Assembly (NCBI GenBank): GCA_965220485.1
Contig: OZ244832.1
Coordinates: 1,364,001-1,428,000 of the forward strand
DNA length: 64,000 nucleotides
DNA from: Aldehydirespirator sp965220485
GTDB lineage: Bacteria; Actinomycetota; Acidimicrobiia; Acidimicrobiales; Aldehydirespiratoraceae
Direction of reading: 5' to 3'
This document shows positions 44,016-52,474 of this stretch, in pieces (position 1 is the first letter of the stretch; every line of letters begins with the position of its first letter). The notes under the pieces are model-generated. The model saw only the letters and a list, made by a program, of their open reading frames with translations. It made no database searches and was not told the origin of the DNA. Made by a program: the position numbers and the translations under genes.

Positions 44016-44063
44016 ATGGGGCGCGGCGCGAGGATGATCGACCTATCCGGGGGCTCGTCCTGA
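44016..44063 (+). CDS. Micro-ORF before the disulfide oxidoreductase gene
   Basis: ATG 44016 opens MGRGARMIDLSGGSS and stops at TGA 44061-44063, overlapping the next ATG (44063-44065) as TGATG. It arises from a 47-bp-period duplication of the start region (ctgatggggcgcggcgcgag at 44013 and 44060). GGAGG lies at 44001-44005, ahead of the first copy only. Confidence 0.4.
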   Translation: MGRGARMIDLSGGSS

Positions 44064-45814
44064 TGGGGCGCGGCGCGAGGATGATGGACTACGACCTGAT
44101 CGTGGTGGGTGGCGGTGCGGCTGGTCTAGGCGCGGTGCGGGCCGCACTGTGGGCTGGCGCGGATGTGGCCCTGGTCAGCGACTCGGCACCGGGAGGCGAC
44201 TGCACCTTCACCGGCTGCGTGCCGTCCAAGACGCTGTTGGCCGCGGCCCGCGACGGGCTGGACTTTGCCGCGGCGATGGCCCGGGTGCGGGCCACCGTGG
44301 AGCACATCGCGGCCACCGAGTCAGCCGATGTCCTGCGAAGCGAGGGGGCCACGGTGATCGAGGGCCGGGCCCGCCTCGTCACCCACGACACGGTGGCGGT
44401 GGGGGAGCGCCGCATCACCGCCTCCCGCATCGTGCTGGCCACCGGCTCGAGGCCGTCGATGCCGGATATCCGCGGGCTGGCCGAAGCCCGGCCGCTCACC
44501 AACGAGACCGTCTTCGACCTCACCGAGGCGCCGAAGTCTCTGGGCATCATCGGCGGCGGCGCCACCGGCTGCGAACTGGCCCAGGCTTTCGCCGCCCTCG
44601 GGGTGGAGGTGACCCTCTTCGAGGTCGGCCCGCAGTTGCTGAGATGTGAGGAGCCCGAGGCCGGCGCCCTCGTCAGAGCAGCCCTGCAGGACCATGGTAT
44701 TTCGGTGCGTCGAAACGTCAGGGTGGCGCGGATCGAGTCCGCCTTCGCCGAAGACCGGAGCGAACGCCCGACGTCGGCGCCCATACCGGGCTCCGCCGAG
44801 GGAGTGGACGCCACTGGCGAACATCCCGCTGGCGGACCGTATTCGGTGTATTGCCGGTTCATCCGTTCCGGGGGGATGGGCGATCCCATTGTTGTCGACC
44901 AACTGCTGATGGCCGCCGGGCGAACACCGGCGATCGACGGCCTCGGGCTCGAAGAAATGAAGATGAAGCGGAGCTGGTCCGGCTACGTGATCACAGACGA
45001 CCGGCTCGTCACCTCAGTGAAGGGCGTGTACGCGGCCGGCGACATCGCCTGCCGGCCGTCGCTGATCCCGCGACGGAAGCAGCCCCAGCTGTTCGAGTCC
45101 GGCAGCCGGTACGCCACCAATGGGAGACGGCTGCTATTCCGGGGTCGGGGAAGGGCGAGAGTCGCTCAAGTTCGGGGCGGCCTAGCGGGCCCCGGAGCGC
45201 AGCAGCCGGAAGAGGTCGGACTGTTCCGTGTCGTTGCGGCAGCGAGATCCGGCTTGGCATATCTGAGGGTGTGGTGGTGGAAGCGGCGGGAGCGGTGGAA
45301 CGTCGGTGGCGACCTGGTCATCGGCCGGGCGATGCTGTCCCACGCGGCCGACGAGATGGGCCGGATCGCAGCCGGCAACGCGATGGGCAAGGGCCAGCGG
45401 GGAAAGTTCCGGGGTGCGATGGTGCCCAGAGTGGTGTTCACCGACCCCGAGGTGGCCTCGGTGGGCGTGATCCCGTGGCACGCTCCGCCGGGCAGCCGCG
45501 TCGCCTACCTGCCGCTGTCCGAGGTGGACCGGGCCATCACCGACGGTCGCACCGACGGCTTCATCGCCATCGTGGCCGGGCCTCGCCGCCTGCTGCGCAA
45601 CGTTGGCGGCGGCCGGATCCTGGGCGCAACCATCGTTGCCCCGCGGGCGGGCGAGATGATCTCCGAGATCGTGCTGGCCATGCGCACCGGGGCCTTCACC
45701 GGCCGCCTGGCCCAGACGTCGCACGCCTACCCGACGTGGTCGAGCGGCGTCCAGAAGGCCGCGGCCCAGTTCTTCGGCGAGTTCGAGGGCCGCCGGGCCC
45801 GCCGCGTCGGCTAG
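44063..45814 (+). CDS. FAD/NAD(P)-dependent pyridine nucleotide-disulfide oxidoreductase (mercuric reductase/LPD-like) with ~85-aa insertion
   Basis: The 583-aa protein has the FAD motif YDLIVVGGGAAGLGAVRAA, the redox pair C-x4-C in GGDCTFTGCVPSK, the NAD motif LGIIGGGATGCELAQAFAALG, the second FAD site GVYAAGD (about 322) and a dimerisation domain (VVFTDPEVASVGV ... RTGAFTGRLAQTSHAYPTW). The usual few residues between AGD and the LSHAADEMGRIAAGNA segment (about 423) are replaced by about 95 R/W/G-rich residues, including YLRVWWWKRRERWNV. The C-terminal HAYPTWS matches the mercuric reductase/LPD pattern. The substrate is unknown. Confidence 0.82.
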   Translation: MGRGARMMDYDLIVVGGGAAGLGAVRAALWAGADVALVSDSAPGGDCTFTGCVPSKTLLAAARDGLDFAAAMARVRATVEHIAATESADVLRSEGATVIEGRARLVTHDTVAVGERRITASRIVLATGSRPSMPDIRGLAEARPLTNETVFDLTEAPKSLGIIGGGATGCELAQAFAALGVEVTLFEVGPQLLRCEEPEAGALVRAALQDHGISVRRNVRVARIESAFAEDRSERPTSAPIPGSAEGVDATGEHPAGGPYSVYCRFIRSGGMGDPIVVDQLLMAAGRTPAIDGLGLEEMKMKRSWSGYVITDDRLVTSVKGVYAAGDIACRPSLIPRRKQPQLFESGSRYATNGRRLLFRGRGRARVAQVRGGLAGPGAQQPEEVGLFRVVAAARSGLAYLRVWWWKRRERWNVGGDLVIGRAMLSHAADEMGRIAAGNAMGKGQRGKFRGAMVPRVVFTDPEVASVGVIPWHAPPGSRVAYLPLSEVDRAITDGRTDGFIAIVAGPRRLLRNVGGGRILGATIVAPRAGEMISEIVLAMRTGAFTGRLAQTSHAYPTWSSGVQKAAAQFFGEFEGRRARRVG

Positions 45815-45885
45815 GCCGCGGCTCTCAGGACCTTGTCTAGAGTCTGGATGCTCTGTCTAGTTGATCGCGTCCAATTGATAGCGTT

Positions 45886-46056
45886 GTGGTCGCGCCGATC
45901 ACGCTTGAGCTTGATGAGGCCGAACTGGCCCACACGCTCGAGGCACTCGGCGGTATCGCTGAGATCCTCTAGCGTCGCACCGACGAGTTGGTGGCCGCAG
46001 TCATCATCAGGGGCGTCGTCGCCAAGATCTTGCGAGCGATCAGGGAGGCAGAATGA
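45886..46056 (+). pseudogene. Small gene interrupted by an in-frame TAG
   Basis: GTG 45886 opens VVAPITLELDEAELAHTLEA... and meets TAG at 45970-45972. The same frame continues RRTDELVAAVIIRGVVAKILRAIREAE and stops at TGA 46054-46056, overlapping the ATG at 46053 (ATGA). Without the stop it would be a 56-residue protein partnered with the next gene, perhaps a two-gene small module. Preceding bases 45815-45885 hold no feature. Confidence 0.5.
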
Positions 46057-46353
46057 GCAGGGTCACACCGCGCTGGGACTTGGACGAGATAGCAGTGTCC
46101 GACAGCGCCCGGGGAGCGGCGCTGCGCGTCGTGGCGCGCATGACGCACCAGAAGGACGAGTCGCGCGCGATGTGGGAGACGGCTGTCCGCCTCGCCGCGA
46201 GACCCGTCCCAGCTCACAGAGGCGCCCATAGAGTCGCGCGCGATGTGGGAGACGGCTGTCCGCCTCGCCCACGCCAACGGTGCCTCCCTGCGGGAGATAG
46301 CCGAAGCGGCGGGCACGGCGCCGCAGACGATCTCAAAGATCTGCAAGTCCTGA
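46053..46353 (+). pseudogene. Broken small HTH gene with 39-bp duplication
   Basis: It starts MSRVTPRWDLDEIAVSDSA and encodes RMTHQKDESRAMWETAVRLA. At 46158-46196 a 39-bp segment begins that recurs at 46231-46269 (offset 73, 1 mod 3), so the reading frame breaks. The second copy continues AHANGASLREIAEAAGTAPQTISKICKS and a stop at 46351-46353, a clear HTH. A second degenerate homologue lies at 61.8-62.1 kb on the minus strand. Confidence 0.6.
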
Positions 46354-46370
46354 AAGGCCGTCTGCCGCGG

Positions 46371-47123
46371 CTAGCCGGCGGTCAGACCGCCGTCGGCGCT
46401 GAGGATGGCGCCGTGGATGCCGGGGCAATCGTCGGAGGCCACCAAGGCGAACAGCGCGGCGATGTGCTCGGGCTGGCTCATCGGCTTGAAGGCGATGGTG
46501 CGGCGGACCAGGTGCCAGTCGCCGTCGGTGGCCTGCTTGAAGTTCTGGACCATCGGGGTGTCCACGCCGCCGGGGGCGATGGCGTTGACGCGCACGGGCG
46601 TCTTGGCCAGTTCCATGGCCAGAGCCTTGGTCATCAGCACCACCGCGCCCTTGGTGCCGCAGTAGGGGACCGTGTAGGCCATTCCCATCAGCCCCGCGTT
46701 GGAGGCGATGTTCACGATGTTGCCTCCCGATTCCAGCAGGTGGGGGAGCGCGGCCTGGGTCAGGAAGAACACGCCCTTGACGTTCACGGCGAACATGCGG
46801 TCCCAATCCTCTTCGGTCACGTCGGCCACCCGGTCCTGCCAGGACAGCCCAGCGATGTTGCCGAGCACATCGATGCGGTCGAAGGCCCCCACGCACGCCG
46901 AGGCCGCCTCAGCGCATTCGTCCACCGAAGACACGTCGCAGCGCCGGGTCTCGACGCGGCCTCCGGCGTCGTGGATCTGCGAGGCGGTGACGGCCAGGCC
47001 GTCCTCGTTGATATCCACCGCAAGCACGGCCGCGCCCTCCGACGCCAGTCGAATGCTCACAGCCTGGCCCATGCCCGAGGCCGCGCCGGTGATCAGCGCC
47101 ACCTTGCCGTCGAATCGCCCCAT
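46371..47123 (-). CDS. Short-chain dehydrogenase/reductase
   Basis: The 250-aa Rossmann protein has the cofactor loop TGAASGMGQA, Asp after beta-2 (LAVDINEDG, favouring NAD), GNIAG (usual NNAG), the catalytic Ser in NIASNAG, YCGTKGA (YxxxK) and C-terminal SADGGLTAG. A 3-oxoacyl- or alcohol-dehydrogenase-like role is inferred; the substrate is unknown. Start ATG with AGGACGAG upstream. Confidence 0.9.
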   Translation of the reverse strand: MGRFDGKVALITGAASGMGQAVSIRLASEGAAVLAVDINEDGLAVTASQIHDAGGRVETRRCDVSSVDECAEAASACVGAFDRIDVLGNIAGLSWQDRVADVTEEDWDRMFAVNVKGVFFLTQAALPHLLESGGNIVNIASNAGLMGMAYTVPYCGTKGAVVLMTKALAMELAKTPVRVNAIAPGGVDTPMVQNFKQATDGDWHLVRRTIAFKPMSQPEHIAALFALVASDDCPGIHGAILSADGGLTAG

Positions 47124-47164
47124 CTCGTCCTGCCTGTCTCAACCAACCAGTACAGCCGCGGAGG

Positions 47165-47809
47165 CTACCGGTCCGCACCCGTGGCAGTGCGGCGGAAGGT
47201 GACGCTCATGCGGGGAGGCGCGGCCGCGACCTTGGGGACCGAGTGCTCCCAATCCTGCTGGCAGGCACCGCCCATCACCAGCAGATCACCCGACGCCAGC
47301 GTGAACGACCGGCTGCGGCCCCCGCCCAGGGGCCGCAACAGGAAGCGCCGGGGGCCTCCGAGCGACACGATGGCCACGACCGCGTCGGCGGGGTCGATCC
47401 CGATCCGGTCGCTGTGCCAGGCCACCGAGTCGTCGCCGCCGCGGTAGTAGTTGACCCACACCGAGTTGAAGCCGGTCCGGTAGCGCAGCCCCAGCGCGCC
47501 CGCCACCTCGCCGATCAGCGGCGGAGCGCCGGCCGATCCGGCCCGGACGAAGGCGCCCAGTCGAGGCTCGTCGACCATCTGCCCGTACATCGGACGCTTG
47601 GCCCGAGTCCAGCGCAGGCCCGCCGCGAGCCGCTCCAGCAACTCGTCGCCGCCGCATAGCCACCTTGACGACACATCGATCCAGCTGCGGTCGTCCAACT
47701 CCAGCCGTTCCAGCACGGCGGTCGGATCGAGGGCCGGCGGGCCTTGAGCGAACAGATCCCCCTGGCGGGCTGCGACCTCGGCGCGTGTTCCCGACCGCGA
47801 GATCCTCAT
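47165..47809 (-). CDS. AlkB-family 2-oxoglutarate/Fe(II)-dependent DNA dealkylase
   Basis: The 214-aa protein shows NSVWVNYYRGGDDSVAWHSD with the HxD iron ligands, the distal His in WEHSVPKV, and 2-oxoglutarate-binding Arg residues in RMSVTFRR. It also has RRFLLRP and LLVMGGACQQDWEHS. It repairs alkylated bases by oxidative demethylation. The ATG at 47809 lies 6 nt after TACAGT, which overlaps a LexA-type palindrome, suggesting SOS control. Confidence 0.9.
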   Translation of the reverse strand: MRISRSGTRAEVAARQGDLFAQGPPALDPTAVLERLELDDRSWIDVSSRWLCGGDELLERLAAGLRWTRAKRPMYGQMVDEPRLGAFVRAGSAGAPPLIGEVAGALGLRYRTGFNSVWVNYYRGGDDSVAWHSDRIGIDPADAVVAIVSLGGPRRFLLRPLGGGRSRSFTLASGDLLVMGGACQQDWEHSVPKVAAAPPRMSVTFRRTATGADR

Positions 47810-47818
47810 GGAACGACT

Positions 47819-47840
47819 GTAGCGAACACATGTTCGCTAC
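47819..47840 (-). promoter_or_regulatory. LexA/SOS-type box overlapping the alkB promoter
   Basis: A 22-bp palindrome with arms gtagcgaaca and tgttcgctac around ca. It contains CGAAC-N4-GTTCG (47823-47836), the actinobacterial/Gram-positive SOS box core. It overlaps the -10 (TACAGT, 47816-47821, minus strand), an ideal place for repression. Confidence 0.7.
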
Positions 47841-47868
47841 ACAAGCGGACAGAAAACCGGCACGCGGG

Positions 47869-47973
47869 TTCCCGCTCTTGTTCGCTGCGCTCACGGGCCG
47901 CTCGGGCCACGGCCTCGCTCAGGGCCTTGCACGAGACTCATCGGACTGCGGTCTATCCGCTCGGCCTCTGGGA
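47869..47973 (+). repeat. Dispersed ~100-bp element, copy F
   Basis: Plus orientation: core 47869-47920, 36 variable bases, box CCGCTCGGCCTCTGGG (47958-47973). It lies between the alkB promoter and the MBOAT gene, whose ggagaggag begins right after it. Confidence 0.87.
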
Positions 47974-47998
47974 TGGGAGAGGAGTAACGTTCGCGCCG

Positions 47999-49570
47999 GT
48001 GCTGTTCCCCACCTTCACGTTTGCAGCCTTCTTCGCGGTGGTGCTGCCGGTGAGCTGGGCCCTGCGGAGGCGCCCGATGCCGTGGAAGCTCTTCGTGCTG
48101 GGAGCCTCGTACTGGTTCTACGCCGCGTGGGACAGGCGCTTCGTTCTGCTGCTGGCGGCGATGACGCTGGTGAACGCGGCCTCGGCGAGGCTCAACCAGC
48201 GCTTCCGAACTAGCGCAGCCCGGCAGGCGGCCCTAGCGGTGGGCGTTGTCTTCGACCTCGGCGTGCTCGCGTTCTTCAAGTACTACGGCTTCTTCACCCA
48301 GAGCCTGGAAACCAATCTGGGCATCTCCAGTCCGGCCCTGAGGATCGTGCTGCCCATCGGCATCTCGTTCTTCACGTTCCAGGCCATCAGCTACGTGGTC
48401 GACGTCCACCGAGGCGACACCCCACCCGCTCCGCTGCTCGACTTCGCGGTGTACCTGTCGTTCTTCCCGCAGCTGGTGGCCGGTCCGATCGTGAGAGCCA
48501 CCGAGTTCCTGCCGCAACTGCGGTTCCTGCGCCGCAAGGACCGCAGCCCCGCGAGCGGCGGCGCTGAGGATGCGGTGCAGCTGCAGCTGTGGTCTGGTCC
48601 GGACCAGTTCGGGTACGCAACCGGTTCCGTCGGCCGGGTCGAGCTCGGCCGGGCCGCCCAGTTGATCGGCCGGGGCATGTTCAAGAAGGTCGTCGTGGCC
48701 GACTTCCTGGCCAGCGCGATCGTGGACGAAGCGTTCGCCTCGCCGGGCGCCCACAGCGCCCTCGACGTGCTGTTCGGCGTGTACGGCTACGCCGTGCAGA
48801 TCTACGCCGACTTCTCCGGCTACACCGACATGGCCATCGGGGTGGCCCTCCTGATGGGCTTCCGGTTCCCCCAGAACTTCGACCGACCCTACGCAGCCGT
48901 CTCGATCCAGGACTTCTGGCGGCGCTGGCACATGACGCTCTCGCGCTGGCTGCGCGACTACCTGTACATCCCGCTGGGGGGCAGTCGGCGAGGACGGGTG
49001 CGCACCTACGTCAACCTGCTGGTGACGATGGGGCTGGGCGGGCTGTGGCACGGCGCGGCCGGCGCGTTCATCGTGTGGGGGCTGTACCAGGGCGTCGGAC
49101 TGGCCGTAGAGCGTCTGTCGGGCCAGATCTGGTCAGTCAGGAGCCACACCCGCCAAGCCCGCTGGGCCCAGGAGGGCAGCCGCGACCGCGGACCCGCTCG
49201 CCAGGCGCAGAGAACCCCCGGCGCCGGCTCAGCGCTTGGGGCCTGGCTGCGGGTGCTGGTTGTGTTCCACTTCGTGTGCGCGGGCTGGGTGCTGTTCAAC
49301 AGCGAGAGCCTGGCCCGCGCCGGTGACGTCTATGCCCGGCTGATCGACGGGTGGGGGGTCGAGTCGAAGCTAGTGACCCCCGTCGTGGCGGCGGTGATCG
49401 TCGGCGCGGTCCTGGCCCAGTACGTGCCGATCAGCTTCGCACAGCGTTGGGCGACACGGCTGGCAGAGGCGCCCGCGACGGTGATCGCGGCTGCTTTCGC
49501 GGTGTGGACGATGATCGTGGTGGCGCTCGGGCCCGAGGGCGTCGCCGACTACATCTACTTCCAGTTCTGA
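47999..49570 (+). CDS. MBOAT-family membrane O-acyltransferase (AlgI-like)
   Basis: The 523-aa polytopic protein has AlgI-type motifs: YWFYAAWDRRF, FFKYYGFF, PIGISFFTFQAISYVVDVHRG, YLSFFPQLVAGPIVRATEFLPQL, FWRRWHMTLSRWLRDYLYIPLGG (about 305) and the catalytic His in GLGGLWHGAA (about 350). It moves acyl groups across the membrane to surface glycans. GTG at 47999; GGAGAGGAG lies about 15 nt upstream. Coupled by TGATG to the SGNH hydrolase. Confidence 0.9.
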   Translation: MLFPTFTFAAFFAVVLPVSWALRRRPMPWKLFVLGASYWFYAAWDRRFVLLLAAMTLVNAASARLNQRFRTSAARQAALAVGVVFDLGVLAFFKYYGFFTQSLETNLGISSPALRIVLPIGISFFTFQAISYVVDVHRGDTPPAPLLDFAVYLSFFPQLVAGPIVRATEFLPQLRFLRRKDRSPASGGAEDAVQLQLWSGPDQFGYATGSVGRVELGRAAQLIGRGMFKKVVVADFLASAIVDEAFASPGAHSALDVLFGVYGYAVQIYADFSGYTDMAIGVALLMGFRFPQNFDRPYAAVSIQDFWRRWHMTLSRWLRDYLYIPLGGSRRGRVRTYVNLLVTMGLGGLWHGAAGAFIVWGLYQGVGLAVERLSGQIWSVRSHTRQARWAQEGSRDRGPARQAQRTPGAGSALGAWLRVLVVFHFVCAGWVLFNSESLARAGDVYARLIDGWGVESKLVTPVVAAVIVGAVLAQYVPISFAQRWATRLAEAPATVIAAAFAVWTMIVVALGPEGVADYIYFQF

Positions 49571-51006
49571 TGCGCTGGCGAACCCGCGAGCAGAAGCTGG
49601 CCATCGGGCGGGTCAAGCGTGTCCGGTTCATGCGGGTCCGCCAGCGGGCAAGGCAGGCATTCGAGGCGCTCGGCCGTTTGCTGGGACGGTTCAACCGGAC
49701 TCTCGGCCGGATCATGCCTCCACATCGTGACGCCAGCGCAGAGGCGACGCCCACCAAGTCCGTGGGGGCATCGGTACTGTCGGCCACCCTGTGCCTGGGG
49801 ATGGCTGCTCTCCTCGTCAGCGGCAAGATCGTGCAGATCGCCGACAGGCTGCCGCTCGGAGCGGATCGGGACCGGTGGCTGGAGGCAGCCACCGAGACGG
49901 ACCGCCTTGCCAACCGACTGTCACTGAACCGTCCCTACGACCTGCTGCGGGATCTGCGCGGCGCTGATGACGAAGTGAGCCGGCAGATAGACGTGATCGG
50001 CGACGTGGAGGAACTCCTGCAACTCGCAGCCACGGCCGCCACCGAGCAGCCGATTGACACGATCAGCACCGCGCCGCCCAACAGCACCGCTCCGCCCGGC
50101 GAGCAGAGCGCTTCCACCGAGCAGAGCGCTTCCACCGAGCAGAGCGCTTCCACCGAGCAGAGCGCTTCCACCGAGCAGAGCGCTTCCACCGAGCAGAGCG
50201 CTTCCACCGAGACCACGACCAGCACGACGACAGCCACCTCGACCACCACGACAACTTCAACGACCACGACCACGGTGCCCCCTGAGCCTCCGTCCTACGT
50301 CCGTTCCGCGCCGGTGTCAGCAGGGTCGCCGCTGCGCATCCTCGTGGCCGGCGACAGCCAGGCCTTCTATCTCGGCCACGGCCTGAGGGCCAGAGAGCTC
50401 AGCGATGTCCTGGAGATCGTCCTCGACCAGCGCCATTCCACCGGCCTGGCCCGCCCGGGGTACTTCAACTGGCCCGTTCATTTCTTCGACATCGCCAGCG
50501 ACTACGACCCCGAGGTGGTGGTGGCGACGCTGGGCAGCAACGACTGGCAGGACATGAGGTCCCCAGAGGGGGAGATCCTGAGACGGGGCCGCGACGATTG
50601 GAGGGCCGAGTGGTCCCGGCGGCTGGGCGTGACCTTCGACGTACTGAAGGCCTCGCACCGCCGCGTGATCTGGATCGGGCTGCCGCCGACTCGCAGCGAC
50701 GTTACGCGGGAGGGCTACGCGACCATGAACCAGCTTGCGTCCGAGGTGTCGGCCGAACGCGACTTTGTGACGATGATCGACATCTGGGACATGTTCGGTG
50801 GCGACGAGCCCTACCGCGACGCCGTGCCCCCTCCCGACGATCCCGAAGGCCGACCGGTGGACGTGCGCCAGCAGGACGGCACACACCTCAACCAGGCCGG
50901 GTCCCGCTGGGTGGTCGATCTGATCGCCGAAGAGATCGAGCAGATCATCGCTGATATCAGCCCAGAACCGGCATCCGACCCAGAACCGGCAGCCCCAGCG
51001 GGCTGA
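49570..51006 (+). CDS. Membrane-anchored SGNH/GDSL hydrolase-like protein (DUF459)
   Basis: The 478-aa protein has a basic N-terminus, one membrane segment (SVGASVLSATLCLGMAALLVSGKIV) and a Ser/Thr/Pro-rich stalk with six EQSAST repeats and Thr runs. An SGNH domain follows: block I VAGDSQAFYLGHGL (catalytic Ser about 261), block III GSNDWQ, and the Asp-x-x-His motif DGTHLNQAGSRWV (about 435). It is likely the extracytoplasmic partner of the MBOAT protein in O-acylation. ATG overlaps the previous stop (TGATG). Confidence 0.87.
   Translation: MRWRTREQKLAIGRVKRVRFMRVRQRARQAFEALGRLLGRFNRTLGRIMPPHRDASAEATPTKSVGASVLSATLCLGMAALLVSGKIVQIADRLPLGADRDRWLEAATETDRLANRLSLNRPYDLLRDLRGADDEVSRQIDVIGDVEELLQLAATAATEQPIDTISTAPPNSTAPPGEQSASTEQSASTEQSASTEQSASTEQSASTEQSASTETTTSTTTATSTTTTTSTTTTTVPPEPPSYVRSAPVSAGSPLRILVAGDSQAFYLGHGLRARELSDVLEIVLDQRHSTGLARPGYFNWPVHFFDIASDYDPEVVVATLGSNDWQDMRSPEGEILRRGRDDWRAEWSRRLGVTFDVLKASHRRVIWIGLPPTRSDVTREGYATMNQLASEVSAERDFVTMIDIWDMFGGDEPYRDAVPPPDDPEGRPVDVRQQDGTHLNQAGSRWVVDLIAEEIEQIIADISPEPASDPEPAAPAG
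50101..50208 (+). repeat. 18-bp tandem repeat, 6 copies (EQSAST)
   Basis: gagcagagcgcttccacc repeats six times without a base change seen, lengthening the extracytoplasmic stalk of the DUF459 protein in steps of six residues. Confidence 0.95.
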
Positions 51007-51018
51007 GCGTGTGAACCG

Positions 51019-51567
51019 TCAGTTGTCCGACGGGTTGCGCGGATACAGGCGCAGGTGCCTCAGATCTCCCGGTTGGCGGGCGAACACCTCCCACCACAGT
51101 TCGTCGGGATCCCCAGAGAACGGATCAGACCCGTCGAGTTGGAGCACGAACCAGGCGTCCTCGGCCAGTTCGGCCTCGAGCTGTCCGGGTGCCCACGCCG
51201 CGTAGCCGGCGAAGATGCGCACCTCGTCGAGACCGCCGATCTCGTCGGGCTTCCGGTCGAGATCGACAGTGCCGATCCGCCCGACGACCCGAGACCAGTT
51301 CTCGTCCGCATCGTCCAGCGCCACCGACGCCAGGGCTATCACCGAGGACTGACTCACGGGGCCGCCGACGAACACCCTGCGCGGCTTGCTCACCGCCCTG
51401 GCCCAATCGTCGATGGCGCTCTTGACGGCCAGCTCGCTGGGTCGGTTGAGTACCACGCCCAGCGCACCCTCGCTGCTGTGCTCGAGCATGAGCAGGACGG
51501 TCTGGCGGAAGTTCGGATCAGACAGACTCGGCGCAGCCACAAGTAGCTTCCCGCGTGTCGATTCCAT
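51019..51567 (-). CDS. UPF0301/AlgH (YqgE) family protein
   Basis: The 182-aa protein has GKLLVAAPSLSDPNFRQTVLLMLEHSSEGALGVVLNRPSE at the start, FVGGPVSQ and FAGYAAWAPGQLEAELAEDAWFV. This is the conserved single-domain family of unsettled function. ATG at 51567 is the start of the conserved part. It converges with the DUF459 gene. Confidence 0.9.
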   Translation of the reverse strand: MESTRGKLLVAAPSLSDPNFRQTVLLMLEHSSEGALGVVLNRPSELAVKSAIDDWARAVSKPRRVFVGGPVSQSSVIALASVALDDADENWSRVVGRIGTVDLDRKPDEIGGLDEVRIFAGYAAWAPGQLEAELAEDAWFVLQLDGSDPFSGDPDELWWEVFARQPGDLRHLRLYPRNPSDN

Positions 51568-51685
51568 TCGTGGGTCTTCGGGGTAGCGGACGGATGGGAA
51601 GCGACACGGTGGCAATCCGGCGACCCAGGCGGTGGCGGTGTGGCGAGGTGGCTATGTGGCACGATCTAGGGTCGTGGTGTCAACC

Positions 51686-52474
51686 ATGCCGCCGGTGCTG
51701 CTCACGATAGCCGCTTCGGACCCGCTAGGGGGCGCAGGCGTCCAGGCCGACTTGGCCACCTTCGCCGCCTTCGGGGTCCACGGCACCAGCGCACTCACCG
51801 CAGTGACAGCACAGTCGCTGACCGCAGTGACCGCGGTCGCTCCGGTGCAGGCCGACCTGGTCGCGGCCCAGATCGACTCGGTAGCAACCGAACTGGGCGT
51901 GGCCGGAGCCAAGACAGGACTCCTTCGGCGCTCCGAGGTGGTCGAGCTGGTGGCGGAGAGGATCGAGCGCGGTGTGCTGCCCGCTCCGGTGGTTGATCCG
52001 GTGATGGTGGACGGCAGGGGAGTGCCCTTCGTGGCCAACGAGGTTGAGGACGCCTACCGCCAGCGGCTCTTTCCGCTGGCCCGAGTGGTCACACCCAACC
52101 GGCGCGAGGCCGAATTGCTGGCTGGCACGTCGCTGCCGGGGCCCGAGGCCGTGCTGGACTGCGCCGACGCGCTCCGGGCGCTCGGGGCCGAGGCCGTGGT
52201 GGTGACGGGCGGTGGCTTCGACGGCCAGCCGGACGATGTGGTCATCACCGCGGCCGGAGGCGCCTGGGTGGAGCCGGGCCAGCGCGTCCACACCGGCAAC
52301 GTGCGCGGCAGCGGCTGCACGTTCTCGGCCGCGCTGTCGGCCGGCTTGGCGCTCGGCGCCGGTCTGGACCAAGCGGTGGCCGCGGCCGGCCGGTTCGTCC
52401 GCTCGGCCATCGAGGCCTCGGCGGCATGGCAGTTCGACGGCCCCGGGCCGGTATCCCACGCCCTGGATCGCTAG
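51686..52474 (+). CDS. thiD: Hydroxymethylpyrimidine/phosphomethylpyrimidine kinase
   Basis: The 262-aa ribokinase-fold enzyme has LTIAASDPLGGAGVQADLATFAAFGVHGTSALTAVTAQ, PVVDPVMVDGRG, TPNRREAELLAG and the anion-hole GNVRGSGCTFSAALSAGLALG. It phosphorylates HMP and HMP-P for thiamine synthesis. ATG 51686 lies 13 nt after TAGGGT; GTG 51677 is a close alternative. Confidence 0.92.
   Translation: MPPVLLTIAASDPLGGAGVQADLATFAAFGVHGTSALTAVTAQSLTAVTAVAPVQADLVAAQIDSVATELGVAGAKTGLLRRSEVVELVAERIERGVLPAPVVDPVMVDGRGVPFVANEVEDAYRQRLFPLARVVTPNRREAELLAGTSLPGPEAVLDCADALRALGAEAVVVTGGGFDGQPDDVVITAAGGAWVEPGQRVHTGNVRGSGCTFSAALSAGLALGAGLDQAVAAAGRFVRSAIEASAAWQFDGPGPVSHALDR

Noticed and set aside
45085..45125. tRNA-like stretch (gttcgagtccggc ... 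gccacca)
   Set aside because: The T-stem halves do not pair and no D- or anticodon arm is found upstream; it lies within a coding frame.
47744..47998. N-terminal extension of the MBOAT protein
   Set aside because: The extension would be encoded by the alkB promoter, SOS box and repeat copy F; conserved sequence starts at the GTG at 47999.
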